Shown in pieces: positions 1 through 5,970 of a DNA stretch of 6,035 nucleotides (within the stretch, counting starts at the first letter, position 1; each line of letters opens with the position of its first letter). Origin of the DNA: an uncultured Sphingobium sp. (GTDB taxonomy: Bacteria > Pseudomonadota > Alphaproteobacteria > Sphingomonadales > Sphingomonadaceae); contig CAJYHD010000663.1 in assembly GCA_913773715.1 (NCBI GenBank), forward strand, positions 1 to 6,035, read 5' to 3'. Below the pieces are notes generated by a model, which had not been told where the DNA came from, did not search any database, and saw only the letters and a program-made list of their open reading frames with translations. The position numbers and the translations under genes were made by a program.

Positions 1-1
1 T

Positions 2-142
2 CGCAGCGACGATGCGCGCAGCCGCAGCGGTCATGGGCTGGGCCTGCCGCTCGCCGATGCGATCGCGCGGCTCCATCATGGCACGCTGACGCTGGTGGAT
101 GCGGCGCCTGGCCTGCGCGTTCTGGTGCGACTGCCGTTCTGA
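2..142 (+). CDS. Sensor histidine kinase, C-terminal fragment (5' end outside window)
   Basis: The reading frame from base 2 to the TGA at 140-142 gives 46 residues beginning RSDDARSRSGHGLGLPLADA and ending LRVLVRLPF. The SGHGLGLPLADAIARLHHG stretch matches the G2 box and following helix of the histidine-kinase ATP-binding domain (HATPase_c, GHKL fold), and the final VLVRLPF matches the last beta strand of that domain. Kinases of this kind autophosphorylate a conserved His using ATP and pass the phosphate to a response regulator. Nothing follows the ATPase domain, so this is a classical, non-hybrid kinase end. The sensor, H-box and N-box lie upstream of the window, so signal and partner cannot be stated; a response regulator gene directly upstream would be typical but is not visible. 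It converges on the TonB-dependent receptor gene, with 63 bp between the two stop codons. Confidence 0.82.
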   Translation, partial: RSDDARSRSGHGLGLPLADAIARLHHGTLTLVDAAPGLRVLVRLPF

Positions 143-145
143 CGC

Positions 146-183
146 AAAAAAAGCCGGGGTAGCGGATGACCCGCTACCCCGGC
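146..183 (-). terminator. Rho-independent terminator of the TonB-dependent receptor gene
   Basis: Bases 153-165 (GCCGGGGTAGCGG) are perfectly complementary to 171-183, giving a 13-bp GC-rich stem with a 5-nt loop (166-170). Bases 146-152 are seven A's, so on the - strand the hairpin is followed at once by a run of seven U's, the standard intrinsic terminator layout. It starts 22 nt after the receptor stop codon at 206-208. On the + strand the same hairpin follows the kinase stop by 10 nt but has no U-tract after it, so it should end the receptor transcript efficiently and the kinase transcript less so. Confidence 0.88.
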
Positions 184-205
184 CAGAGAACCGATCAGGG
201 AAAGA

Positions 206-2737
206 TCAGAACTTGATGCTGGCGTCGATGCCGTAGGTACGCGGCGCATTGAAGTTGCCATAGTCGCCCAGCACGTTGGCGATGCTGCCGGTCGTCACAT
301 TGCCCGTAGGCGCGCCGGGCAGGCTGTTCGACGGATCGCGGCGGAACACATATTGTTCGTTGAACAGGTTGCGACCCCAGACGCTGAGCGTCAGATTGCG
401 GCCGCTGCCGGTGCCGATATTCGCCAGCGAGATGCGACCGTTGAAGATCAGCGACGCGTCATTCTTCGTGGCGAACTGGTCGAAGGCCTGCGTCGCCTGC
501 GAATAGTTGCCGTCGAAGTGGAACTTCAGCTTCGTGTCGCCGCCGCCGACCGGAACCGCATAGTCGATCGACCCGCTCGCCGCGTTGCGCGGCGTGAAGA
601 CGATGTAGAAGTTCTGATAGACGCTGGTCGAACGGCCCGCCGAGTCCGTCGCGGTGATCAGCACCGGCGGGATTTTCGTATATGTATAAGCATAGGAGGC
701 GTTCAGCGTCAGCCCGTCGATCGGCTCGACAGTGAAGTCGGCTTCGACGCCGCGGATCTTGGTGATGCCCGGGGCATTGATCGTGACGAGGTTGTTGAAG
801 CTGCTGGTGCCGACGAACTGGATCGAGCTGATGTCGACCTGGCTGTTCTTGCGGTCCATGATGTAACCGGCCAGGTTGAAGCGGGCGCGATTGTCCCAGA
901 AGTCCGACTTCAGGCCGACTTCGTAGGACTTGACGTCTTCGGGGTTGAACGCCTGATAGTTGGACGTGCGCGAGCTTGCGCCGCCGGCGCGGTAACCGGT
1001 TGCGTACTTGGCATAGACATGCAGATCCTGGCTGACGTCATAGGCGATCGTCGCCATCGGATTGAAGCGGTTCCACTTGGCGTCGAGCGGCTTGTAGCCG
1101 ACGCTCGCGGCAGGCGGCGTAACGTCGTAATTCACGTTGCGCGAATAGTGTAGCACGCCCTTCTTCTCGTCATGCGTGTAGCGGCCGCCGACAGTGATGT
1201 GCAGCGCGTCGGTGGCGTTCCAGGTCGCCTGACCATAAGCGGCGTAGCTCTTCGACCAGACTTCCGAAGCACGGTCGATCGAGCAGCCGTTGACGGCCGA
1301 GCCGACGAAGGCCGGGGTCGATGCGGTGCAGAAGGGGATGGTCACATAGTTCGCGCCGGTGATCGCGCCCGCCGCGTTGCGGATGGCGACCGCACCCATC
1401 GAGCTGGGCGTCGCGGCGTCGTCGCTGACATGCTCGTTAAAGTAGAACAGGCCCGCGACATAATCGACGCTGCCGACGGTGCCGACGGCCTGCAATTCCT
1501 GGCTGAACTGGCGCTGGCGCAGGTCGGCAAGGCTATAGCGGCTGAAGGCGCAAGGCGCGGCCTGGGCGCAGGCGGTGGTCAGGTTGACGACCGGCGGACG
1601 ATGCGCGCCGCCGCTATTGTCCCACTGCGTCGCATCGACGCCGCGCCATGCGGTAAAGGAGCGCAGTTCGATCGCGTCCGACAGCTGCCACTTCAGCGCA
1701 TTGGTGAAGCCATGCGTCTTGTCGACGCTCACCTGCTGCGGCACGCCGATGTCAGCGACGCCCATGCGCGTGTCGCCGTTGACGACGAGGCCGGGGAGCA
1801 GCGGCTTCACCGGACCGCCGTTGATCGTCGTGTAGTTTGTGCCGGGCAGGTAGCAGGTCGGCTGCGATGCCTGCGTGCCGTTGACGCAACCATTGGGATT
1901 GTAGTTCAGCAACTGGCTGTAGAAGGGCGTGTTCTGATCCTTGGCGACGTCGTACGAGAAGTCGTTGGTGATCGTGCTGGTCGGCTGCCAGCGGACGGCG
2001 GCACGAAGCCCCTTGCGGTTATAATAGTTCCAGCCTGCCTGGCCGGGCAGCGGATTGCGGGTCGTCGCGTCCTGATGCTGGATCACGCCGTCCAGCTTGA
2101 CGCTGAAGCCAGCGACTTCGGGCAGGTCGATATGCGCGTCGGCGGTGCGACCGCCATAGTTGCCGGTGCCCGCTTCGATACGGCCACCCAGCTTGCCGGT
2201 GGGTGCGCGGCTGACGATGCTGAGCGCGCCGCCTTCGGTGTTTCGGCCAAAGAGCGTGCCCTGCGGACCCTTCAGCACTTCGACGCGCTCGACGTCGAAC
2301 AACGCGGCGTTCAGGCCGTGCTGGCGACCGAGGTAGATGCCATCGACATAGATGCCGACGCCCTGCTCACGCGCAGGCTGGTTGGCGTCGAGCGGCACGA
2401 TACCGCGAATACCGATGGTGAGCGCGCTCTGGCGCGCTTCAAATGTCGCGATGCGCAGCGAGGGGACCGCACCGTCGGCGAGGTCGTAGAGGCTCTGGAC
2501 GTGGCGATCCTTCAAAGTCGCATCACCCAGCACCGCCATCGAGATCGGCGTTTCCTGAAGATTGGTTTCGCGCTTCGTCGCGGTGACGACGATTTCGGTG
2601 AGGCCGGAATCAGCGGCGGGCGCATCGGCAGCAGCGGCGTCGGCTGCCGGGGCCTGAGCGAAGGCGGCGGGTGCAATCAGGCCCGACAGGGCGGAGCCTG
2701 CCAGCAGAAGCGCACGTGCAAGGCTGTTTAACTGCAT
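206..2737 (-). CDS. TonB-dependent outer-membrane receptor
   Basis: The 843-residue protein is a full-length active-transport receptor of the outer membrane, powered by TonB-ExbB-ExbD. Residues 1-27 form a signal peptide (hydrophobic core ALLLAGSALSGLIA, likely cleavage after AFA). An Ala/Asp/Pro-rich linker (about 28-45) precedes the TonB box TEIVVTATKR (47-56). The plug follows to about residue 178, with ITIGIRG-like text near 107-112, GVGIYVDGIYLGRQ (126-139) and VERVEVLKGPQGTLFGRNTE (149-168). The rest is the 22-strand barrel, closing with LSVWGRNLFNEQYVF and a C-terminal Phe (ASIKF), the usual signal for BAM-mediated insertion. Six cysteines fall in three close pairs (284/295, 390/396, 470/485), probably in extracellular loops. 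The ATG at 2735-2737 is supported by an AAAGGGA Shine-Dalgarno on the - strand (complement of 2747-2753), 9 nt upstream. Sphingomonads carry many such receptors for siderophores, sugars or aromatics; the substrate here is not readable, and there is no FecA-type N-terminal signalling domain. Confidence 0.97.
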   Translation of the reverse strand: MQLNSLARALLLAGSALSGLIAPAAFAQAPAADAAAADAPAADSGLTEIVVTATKRETNLQETPISMAVLGDATLKDRHVQSLYDLADGAVPSLRIATFEARQSALTIGIRGIVPLDANQPAREQGVGIYVDGIYLGRQHGLNAALFDVERVEVLKGPQGTLFGRNTEGGALSIVSRAPTGKLGGRIEAGTGNYGGRTADAHIDLPEVAGFSVKLDGVIQHQDATTRNPLPGQAGWNYYNRKGLRAAVRWQPTSTITNDFSYDVAKDQNTPFYSQLLNYNPNGCVNGTQASQPTCYLPGTNYTTINGGPVKPLLPGLVVNGDTRMGVADIGVPQQVSVDKTHGFTNALKWQLSDAIELRSFTAWRGVDATQWDNSGGAHRPPVVNLTTACAQAAPCAFSRYSLADLRQRQFSQELQAVGTVGSVDYVAGLFYFNEHVSDDAATPSSMGAVAIRNAAGAITGANYVTIPFCTASTPAFVGSAVNGCSIDRASEVWSKSYAAYGQATWNATDALHITVGGRYTHDEKKGVLHYSRNVNYDVTPPAASVGYKPLDAKWNRFNPMATIAYDVSQDLHVYAKYATGYRAGGASSRTSNYQAFNPEDVKSYEVGLKSDFWDNRARFNLAGYIMDRKNSQVDISSIQFVGTSSFNNLVTINAPGITKIRGVEADFTVEPIDGLTLNASYAYTYTKIPPVLITATDSAGRSTSVYQNFYIVFTPRNAASGSIDYAVPVGGGDTKLKFHFDGNYSQATQAFDQFATKNDASLIFNGRISLANIGTGSGRNLTLSVWGRNLFNEQYVFRRDPSNSLPGAPTGNVTTGSIANVLGDYGNFNAPRTYGIDASIKF

Positions 2738-2808
2738 GAAATATAGTCCCTTTTATGATTCGTATCGGTGTTCCCCCGCGCTGATATGGCGTCTTCAAGA
2801 CAGTTGGA

Positions 2809-2837
2809 TTTAAATTTCGAGACAGCGGCCTGAGCAA
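2809..2837 (-). promoter_or_regulatory. Candidate sigma-70-like promoter for the receptor gene
   Basis: Read on the - strand, TTGCTC (complement of 2832-2837) lies 17 bp from TTTAAA (2809-2814). The match to TTGACA is 3 of 6 and to TATAAT 4 of 6, with ideal spacing. It would give a leader of about 65 nt before the receptor ATG. The match is weak and rests on spacing and AT-richness only. Confidence 0.22.
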
Positions 2838-2866
2838 GCCTTCATTTTCGCTTCATCTTTCAATCA

Positions 2867-2903
2867 AGCCGCTGGAAAGGTGTTGAAATCTTCCTAAGCG
2901 GCT
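2867..2903. repeat. Imperfect inverted repeat in the divergent region (possible operator or hairpin)
   Basis: AGCCGCT (2867-2873) is complementary to AGCGGCT (2897-2903). Just inside, GGAA (2874-2877) can pair with TTCC (2891-2894), leaving a 2-nt bulge (2895-2896) and a 13-nt loop. It sits about 85 bp upstream of the kinase start and 130 bp upstream of the receptor start, where a shared operator could be. It has no U-tract on either side, so it does not look like a terminator. Chance occurrence in GC-rich DNA cannot be excluded. Confidence 0.35.
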
Positions 2904-2987
2904 CGCGGCGAAATTTTGCGCTGCGACAAAACTCCCGTCGTAGCATCATAGTGGTTCGCAGGATCGCAAATCACGCTATGGAGCGGC

Positions 2988-5075
2988 ATGTCCCGAGATC
3001 CTGCCGCCCTGCCAGCCAGACTCCGCTTCCTTGCAGGGGGCGGCGCTGCGACCGACCTCATCCTCGCACGTGACTGGACGCAGCATCCGCTGGGACCGCC
3101 CGAACATTGGCCCGAAGCGCTCAAGGCAGCGCTCAGCTTGATCCTTAATTCGCCGGAATCGATGATCCTGTGCTGGGAGAAGGAGCCGCTGTTCTTCTTC
3201 TTTAACGAAACCTATTTCCCGCTGCTCGGCCCCCGGCTCGAATGGGCGATGGGCGAGCGGTTCGACAAGGTGTGGGAAGACGGTCTGGAGCAGGCGACGC
3301 CGATCATCGCCGACGCCTTTGCCGGGGAAAGCCAGCGCTTCACCGATCTCCCTTGGAAACTCGACACCGACCGAGGCGCGTCCGACACATGGTGGAGCTT
3401 CTCCTATTCGCGCGTGCTCGACGGGTCGGGCGAGATTGCCGGCCTCTTCATTTTCACCAACGAGACGACCAAGCGCGTACTGGCTGACCGCGAACTGGTG
3501 GAGGCGCAGAAGGCGCTGGAGCAACTGAACAAGACGCTGGAGCGACAGGTGGAGGCGCGGACGGCGGAACGCGACCGGTTGTGGAATACATCACCCGACC
3601 TGATGGTCATCCTTTCGCCCGAGGGGCTCTATCAGCGGGTCAATCCAGCGTGGAAGGAGGTTCTGGGCTATGATCCCGAAGACCTGATCGGGCTGGAAGC
3701 GGTTTCACTGGCGCATCCCGAAGATCTCGCCGCGACGGAGGCTGCGCTGGGAACCGCACAGGTGGGGACATTGCCGAGCTTCGAGAACCGCTTCCGCCAC
3801 AAGGACGGCAGTTACCGCTGGATGCAATGGGTGGCCGCGCCCGGACCGGCCGAAATCTTCGCGACCGGTCGCCACATCACCGCCGCCAAGGAGGCGGAAG
3901 AGATGTTGCGCGCGACCGAAGCCGCACTGCGCCAGTCGCAGAAAATGGAGGCGGTGGGCCAGTTGACCGGCGGCCTTGCGCACGACTTCAACAATCTGCT
4001 CGCAGGTATTTCTGGCGCGCTCGAACTCATGAACCTGCGCATCGATCAGGGGCGCTTGACGGAGATCGACAAATATATGACCGCGGCGCAGGACGCAACA
4101 CGCCGCGCGGCAGCGCTGACGCACCGGCTGCTTGCTTTTTCTCGCCGCCAGACGCTTGCGCCGGTCGCAACGAACGTGAACGCACTCGTCATCGGACTGC
4201 TGGAACTGGTGCAACGTACGGTCGGGCCGGAAATCGAGATTTGCACGGCAAGCGCGCCCGACCTGTGGACCGCGCTGGTCGATCAGTCGCAGCTTGAAAA
4301 CGCCATCCTCAACCTCTGCATCAACGCCCGCGACGCGATGCCAGGCGGCGGGCGCATCATGATCGAGACAGGCAACCGCCTGATCGACGCGCGCGCCGCC
4401 GCCAAGCAGGACATGCCGGAGGGTCAATATCTCTCGCTCTGCGTGACAGACACCGGAGCCGGCATGTCGCAGGACGTCATCGCCAAGGCGTTCGACCCCT
4501 TCTTCACCACCAAGCCGATCGGTCAGGGAACCGGCCTTGGCCTCTCCATGATCTACGGCTTCGCGCGGCAGTCGGGCGGTCAGGTGCGCATTCATTCGCG
4601 TGAGGGGCAAGGAACCACCGTCTGTATCTTCCTGCCCCGCCACTTGGGGGAGAGTGAAGCCCCCGATCCGTTACCCAAGCAGGACGTACCGATCGTGCCG
4701 GGGTCTGGCGGCACGGTACTGGTTGTGGATGATGAGCCTACCGTCCGCATGCTCGTGATGGATGTGTTGCAGGAGCTGGGCTATACCGCGATTGAGGCCT
4801 CGGACTCGGCGGGCGGGCTTGCCATATTGCGATCGGATATCCGCATCGACCTGCTCATTACTGACGTCGGGCTGCCAGGCGGCATGAACGGGCGGCAGAT
4901 GGCGGACGCGGCGCGAGGGCAGCGGCCCGACCTCAAGATCCTGTTCATCACCGGCTATGCCGAAAATGCGCTGGCGCAGAACGGGCATCTGGAAAAAGGG
5001 ATGGCGGTGCTGACCAAGCCCTTCGCCGTCGATACCATCTCGCAACGCATCCGCGACATGATCGCCGGGGAATAG
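2988..5075 (+). CDS. Cytoplasmic PAS-PAS hybrid histidine kinase with C-terminal receiver domain
   Basis: This 695-residue hybrid kinase has no signal peptide or membrane helix. In order: a divergent PAS-like sensor (about 22-165) of the type beginning DWTQHPLGPPEHWPEALKAA and ending with WWSFSYSRVLDGSG and an ETTKRVL tail; a charged coiled coil (about 163-197); a second PAS (about 197-300, SPDLMVILSPEGLYQRVNPA, HKDGSYRWMQW); HisKA with the H-box VGQLTGGLAHDFNNLL, phospho-acceptor His332; HATPase_c with N-box NLCINARDAMPGGG (Asn442/446), G1 VTDTGAGM (Asp488), DPFFTTK and G2 GTGLGLSM; and a receiver (about 577-692) with acidic pair Asp581/582, phospho-acceptor Asp626, Thr655 and Lys677. All catalytic residues are present. 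There is no output or Hpt domain, so phosphate presumably leaves to or drains from a separate protein. The second PAS lacks the LOV cysteine motif, so blue-light sensing is not supported. GGAG lies 4 nt before the ATG, slightly close. The gene ends with tandem stops TAG TAA. The signal is unknown. Confidence 0.96.
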   Translation: MSRDPAALPARLRFLAGGGAATDLILARDWTQHPLGPPEHWPEALKAALSLILNSPESMILCWEKEPLFFFFNETYFPLLGPRLEWAMGERFDKVWEDGLEQATPIIADAFAGESQRFTDLPWKLDTDRGASDTWWSFSYSRVLDGSGEIAGLFIFTNETTKRVLADRELVEAQKALEQLNKTLERQVEARTAERDRLWNTSPDLMVILSPEGLYQRVNPAWKEVLGYDPEDLIGLEAVSLAHPEDLAATEAALGTAQVGTLPSFENRFRHKDGSYRWMQWVAAPGPAEIFATGRHITAAKEAEEMLRATEAALRQSQKMEAVGQLTGGLAHDFNNLLAGISGALELMNLRIDQGRLTEIDKYMTAAQDATRRAAALTHRLLAFSRRQTLAPVATNVNALVIGLLELVQRTVGPEIEICTASAPDLWTALVDQSQLENAILNLCINARDAMPGGGRIMIETGNRLIDARAAAKQDMPEGQYLSLCVTDTGAGMSQDVIAKAFDPFFTTKPIGQGTGLGLSMIYGFARQSGGQVRIHSREGQGTTVCIFLPRHLGESEAPDPLPKQDVPIVPGSGGTVLVVDDEPTVRMLVMDVLQELGYTAIEASDSAGGLAILRSDIRIDLLITDVGLPGGMNGRQMADAARGQRPDLKILFITGYAENALAQNGHLEKGMAVLTKPFAVDTISQRIRDMIAGE

Positions 5076-5092
5076 TAATGGTTCGAGTGCTT

Positions 5093-5139
5093 ACCCCGTA
5101 AAAAGGCAGGTTCGGGGTTGCATCCCCTGCCCGCTTTAC
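5093..5139 (+). other. Overlapping alternative stems after the hybrid kinase (weak terminator or leader)
   Basis: Several stems compete here. ACCCCG (5093-5098) pairs with CGGGGT (5113-5118). GGCAGG (5105-5110) pairs with CCTGCC (5126-5131), and the outer GTAAA (5098-5102) and TTTAC (5135-5139) extend it. GGGG (5114-5117) can instead pair with CCCC (5124-5127). None is followed by a clear U-tract, so a classical terminator for the kinase is not supported. The region may act as a weak terminator or as a structured leader of the antiporter transcript. Confidence 0.35.
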
Positions 5140-5147
5140 CCATCGTC

Positions 5148-5175
5148 CCCCTGCAACCAGGGGAGCGAAGGTTTG
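5148..5175 (+). promoter_or_regulatory. Antiporter ribosome-binding site held in a hairpin, with TTG start
   Basis: CCCCTG (5148-5153) and CAGGGG (5158-5163) form a 6-bp stem with a 4-nt loop. The right arm overlaps the best Shine-Dalgarno, GGGGAG (5160-5165), which lies 7 nt before the TTG start at 5173-5175. A second purine run, GAAGG (5167-5171), is only 1 nt from the TTG and is a poor site. There is no ATG in frame upstream within the gap after the kinase gene. The rare start codon and masked site suggest low or controlled translation; control itself is inferred. Confidence 0.5.
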
Positions 5176-5970
5176 GAGACAGTTTCGATCGTACTATTCC
5201 TGTTGGCGGCGGTCGTCGTCAGCGGCGCGGTGTCGCGGATGCTGCCGATTTCCCTGCCGACGCCGCTGGTCCAGATCCTGCTGGGCGGCCTCATCGGCCT
5301 GTCGACATCCTATCGGGTCGAACTCGATCCCGAACTGTTCCTGTTCCTCTTCCTGCCGCCTTTGCTGTTCCTCGACGGCTGGCGCATCCCCAAGGATGAA
5401 TTGTTCAAGGACGTGTCCACCGTCGCCGAACTCGCCTTCGGTCTCGTCCTCATCACCGTCGTCGGCATGGGTTTCTTCATCCATTGGCTGATCCCGGCGA
5501 TGCCGCTGGCGGTCGCCTTCGCGCTGGCAGCGGTGATATCGCCGACCGATCCGATCGCCGTCTCCGCAATCGCCGCGCGCGTGCCGATCCCCAAGCGGAT
5601 GATGCACATTCTCGAAGGAGAATCGCTGCTGAACGACGCGTCGGGCCTCGTCTGCCTGCGCTTCGCCGTCGCGGCAGCCCTGACGGGCACCTTTTCCGCC
5701 GGGACCGCCTTCGTCAATTTCCTCTGGGTCGCGGGCGGCGGCCTCGTCATCGGTATCGCGGTGACCGTGATCGCGACGCGGGTCAAGGCGTGGGTGATGA
5801 AGCGCTGGGGCGAGGATAGCGGGTCGCAGATCCTCGTCAGCCTGCTCATCCCCTTCGGCTCCTACCTGCTCGCCGAACATGTTCACGCGTCGGGCAGCGC
5901 CTGCCGCGAGATTTCGGCGAAGGTCATGGTGACGCCCGCGCCCACGGCGGCGAGGATGCCCGACGCGTGA
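5173..5970 (+). CDS. CPA1-family Na+/H+ antiporter, N-terminal part; frame derails in a fold-back at about 5896
   Basis: The protein is an inner-membrane monovalent cation/proton antiporter that exchanges cytoplasmic Na+ or K+ for H+. Hydrophobic helices occur at about 4-22, 31-44, 54-69, 84-105, 110-124, 180-203 and 218-236. Family motifs are FLFLPPLLFLDGWRIP (58-73), ISPTDPIAVSAI (122-133, Asp126) and LEGESLLNDASGLV (147-160), whose Asn154-Asp155 pair is the CPA1-type ion-binding site. The start is a TTG at 5173 with GGGGAG 7 nt upstream; METVSIVLFLLAAVVVSG is a normal N-terminus for these proteins. Family members usually run to about 500 residues or more, but this frame stops at 265. Residues 1-241 (through HVHASG) look genuine. 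Residues 242-265 (SACREISAK...ARMPDA) come from reverse-complement sequence of the same gene and have no antiporter character. The gene is therefore interrupted either by an assembly or amplification artefact or by a real inverted duplication. It lies 97 bp downstream of the hybrid kinase on the same strand. Confidence 0.88.
   Translation: METVSIVLFLLAAVVVSGAVSRMLPISLPTPLVQILLGGLIGLSTSYRVELDPELFLFLFLPPLLFLDGWRIPKDELFKDVSTVAELAFGLVLITVVGMGFFIHWLIPAMPLAVAFALAAVISPTDPIAVSAIAARVPIPKRMMHILEGESLLNDASGLVCLRFAVAAALTGTFSAGTAFVNFLWVAGGGLVIGIAVTVIATRVKAWVMKRWGEDSGSQILVSLLIPFGSYLLAEHVHASGSACREISAKVMVTPAPTAARMPDA

Larger units (their letters stand above)
2738..2987. promoter_or_regulatory. Divergent intergenic region between receptor and hybrid kinase
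   Basis: These 250 bp separate two start codons pointing away from each other, so both promoters should lie here or nearby. I see the receptor Shine-Dalgarno (complement of 2747-2753), a kinase Shine-Dalgarno GGAG at 2980-2983, an AT-rich core AATTT/TTTAAATTT around 2809-2817, and an imperfect inverted repeat at 2867-2903. I find no convincing Fur-box-like palindrome and no clear GGAAC-N16/17-CGTT general-stress (EcfG) promoter. No ORF in it looks coding. Confidence 0.7.

Noticed and set aside
353..2731. Two long + strand open frames (353-1153 and 1172-2731) lying end to end opposite the receptor gene
   Set aside because: They are antisense to a clearly coding, full-length receptor, are very rich in Arg, Val, Asp and Ala, and show no domain or motif. 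Long antisense frames are expected in GC-rich genes.
2916..2946. TTGCGC ... TAGCAT as a + strand promoter for the hybrid kinase
   Set aside because: The spacing is 19 bp and both boxes match the consensus poorly, so I could not support it as a promoter call.
3576..3890. Second PAS domain of the hybrid kinase as a LOV photosensor
   Set aside because: The conserved GxNCRFLQ flavin-binding cysteine motif is absent.
3705..4643. 312-codon open frame on the - strand inside the hybrid kinase
   Set aside because: It is antisense to conserved HisKA/HATPase sequence, has no recognisable motif and no good ribosome-binding context.
5194..5886. 230-codon open frame on the - strand opposite the antiporter
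   Set aside because: Its composition is extreme (Asp, Glu, Gln, Arg and His runs), typical of the antisense of hydrophobic membrane-protein codons.
5897..5956. Loop of the palindrome as an insertion sequence, attachment site or CRISPR-like element
   Set aside because: It is simply the next stretch of antiporter coding sequence in reverse orientation; there is no repeat unit, target duplication or transposase.
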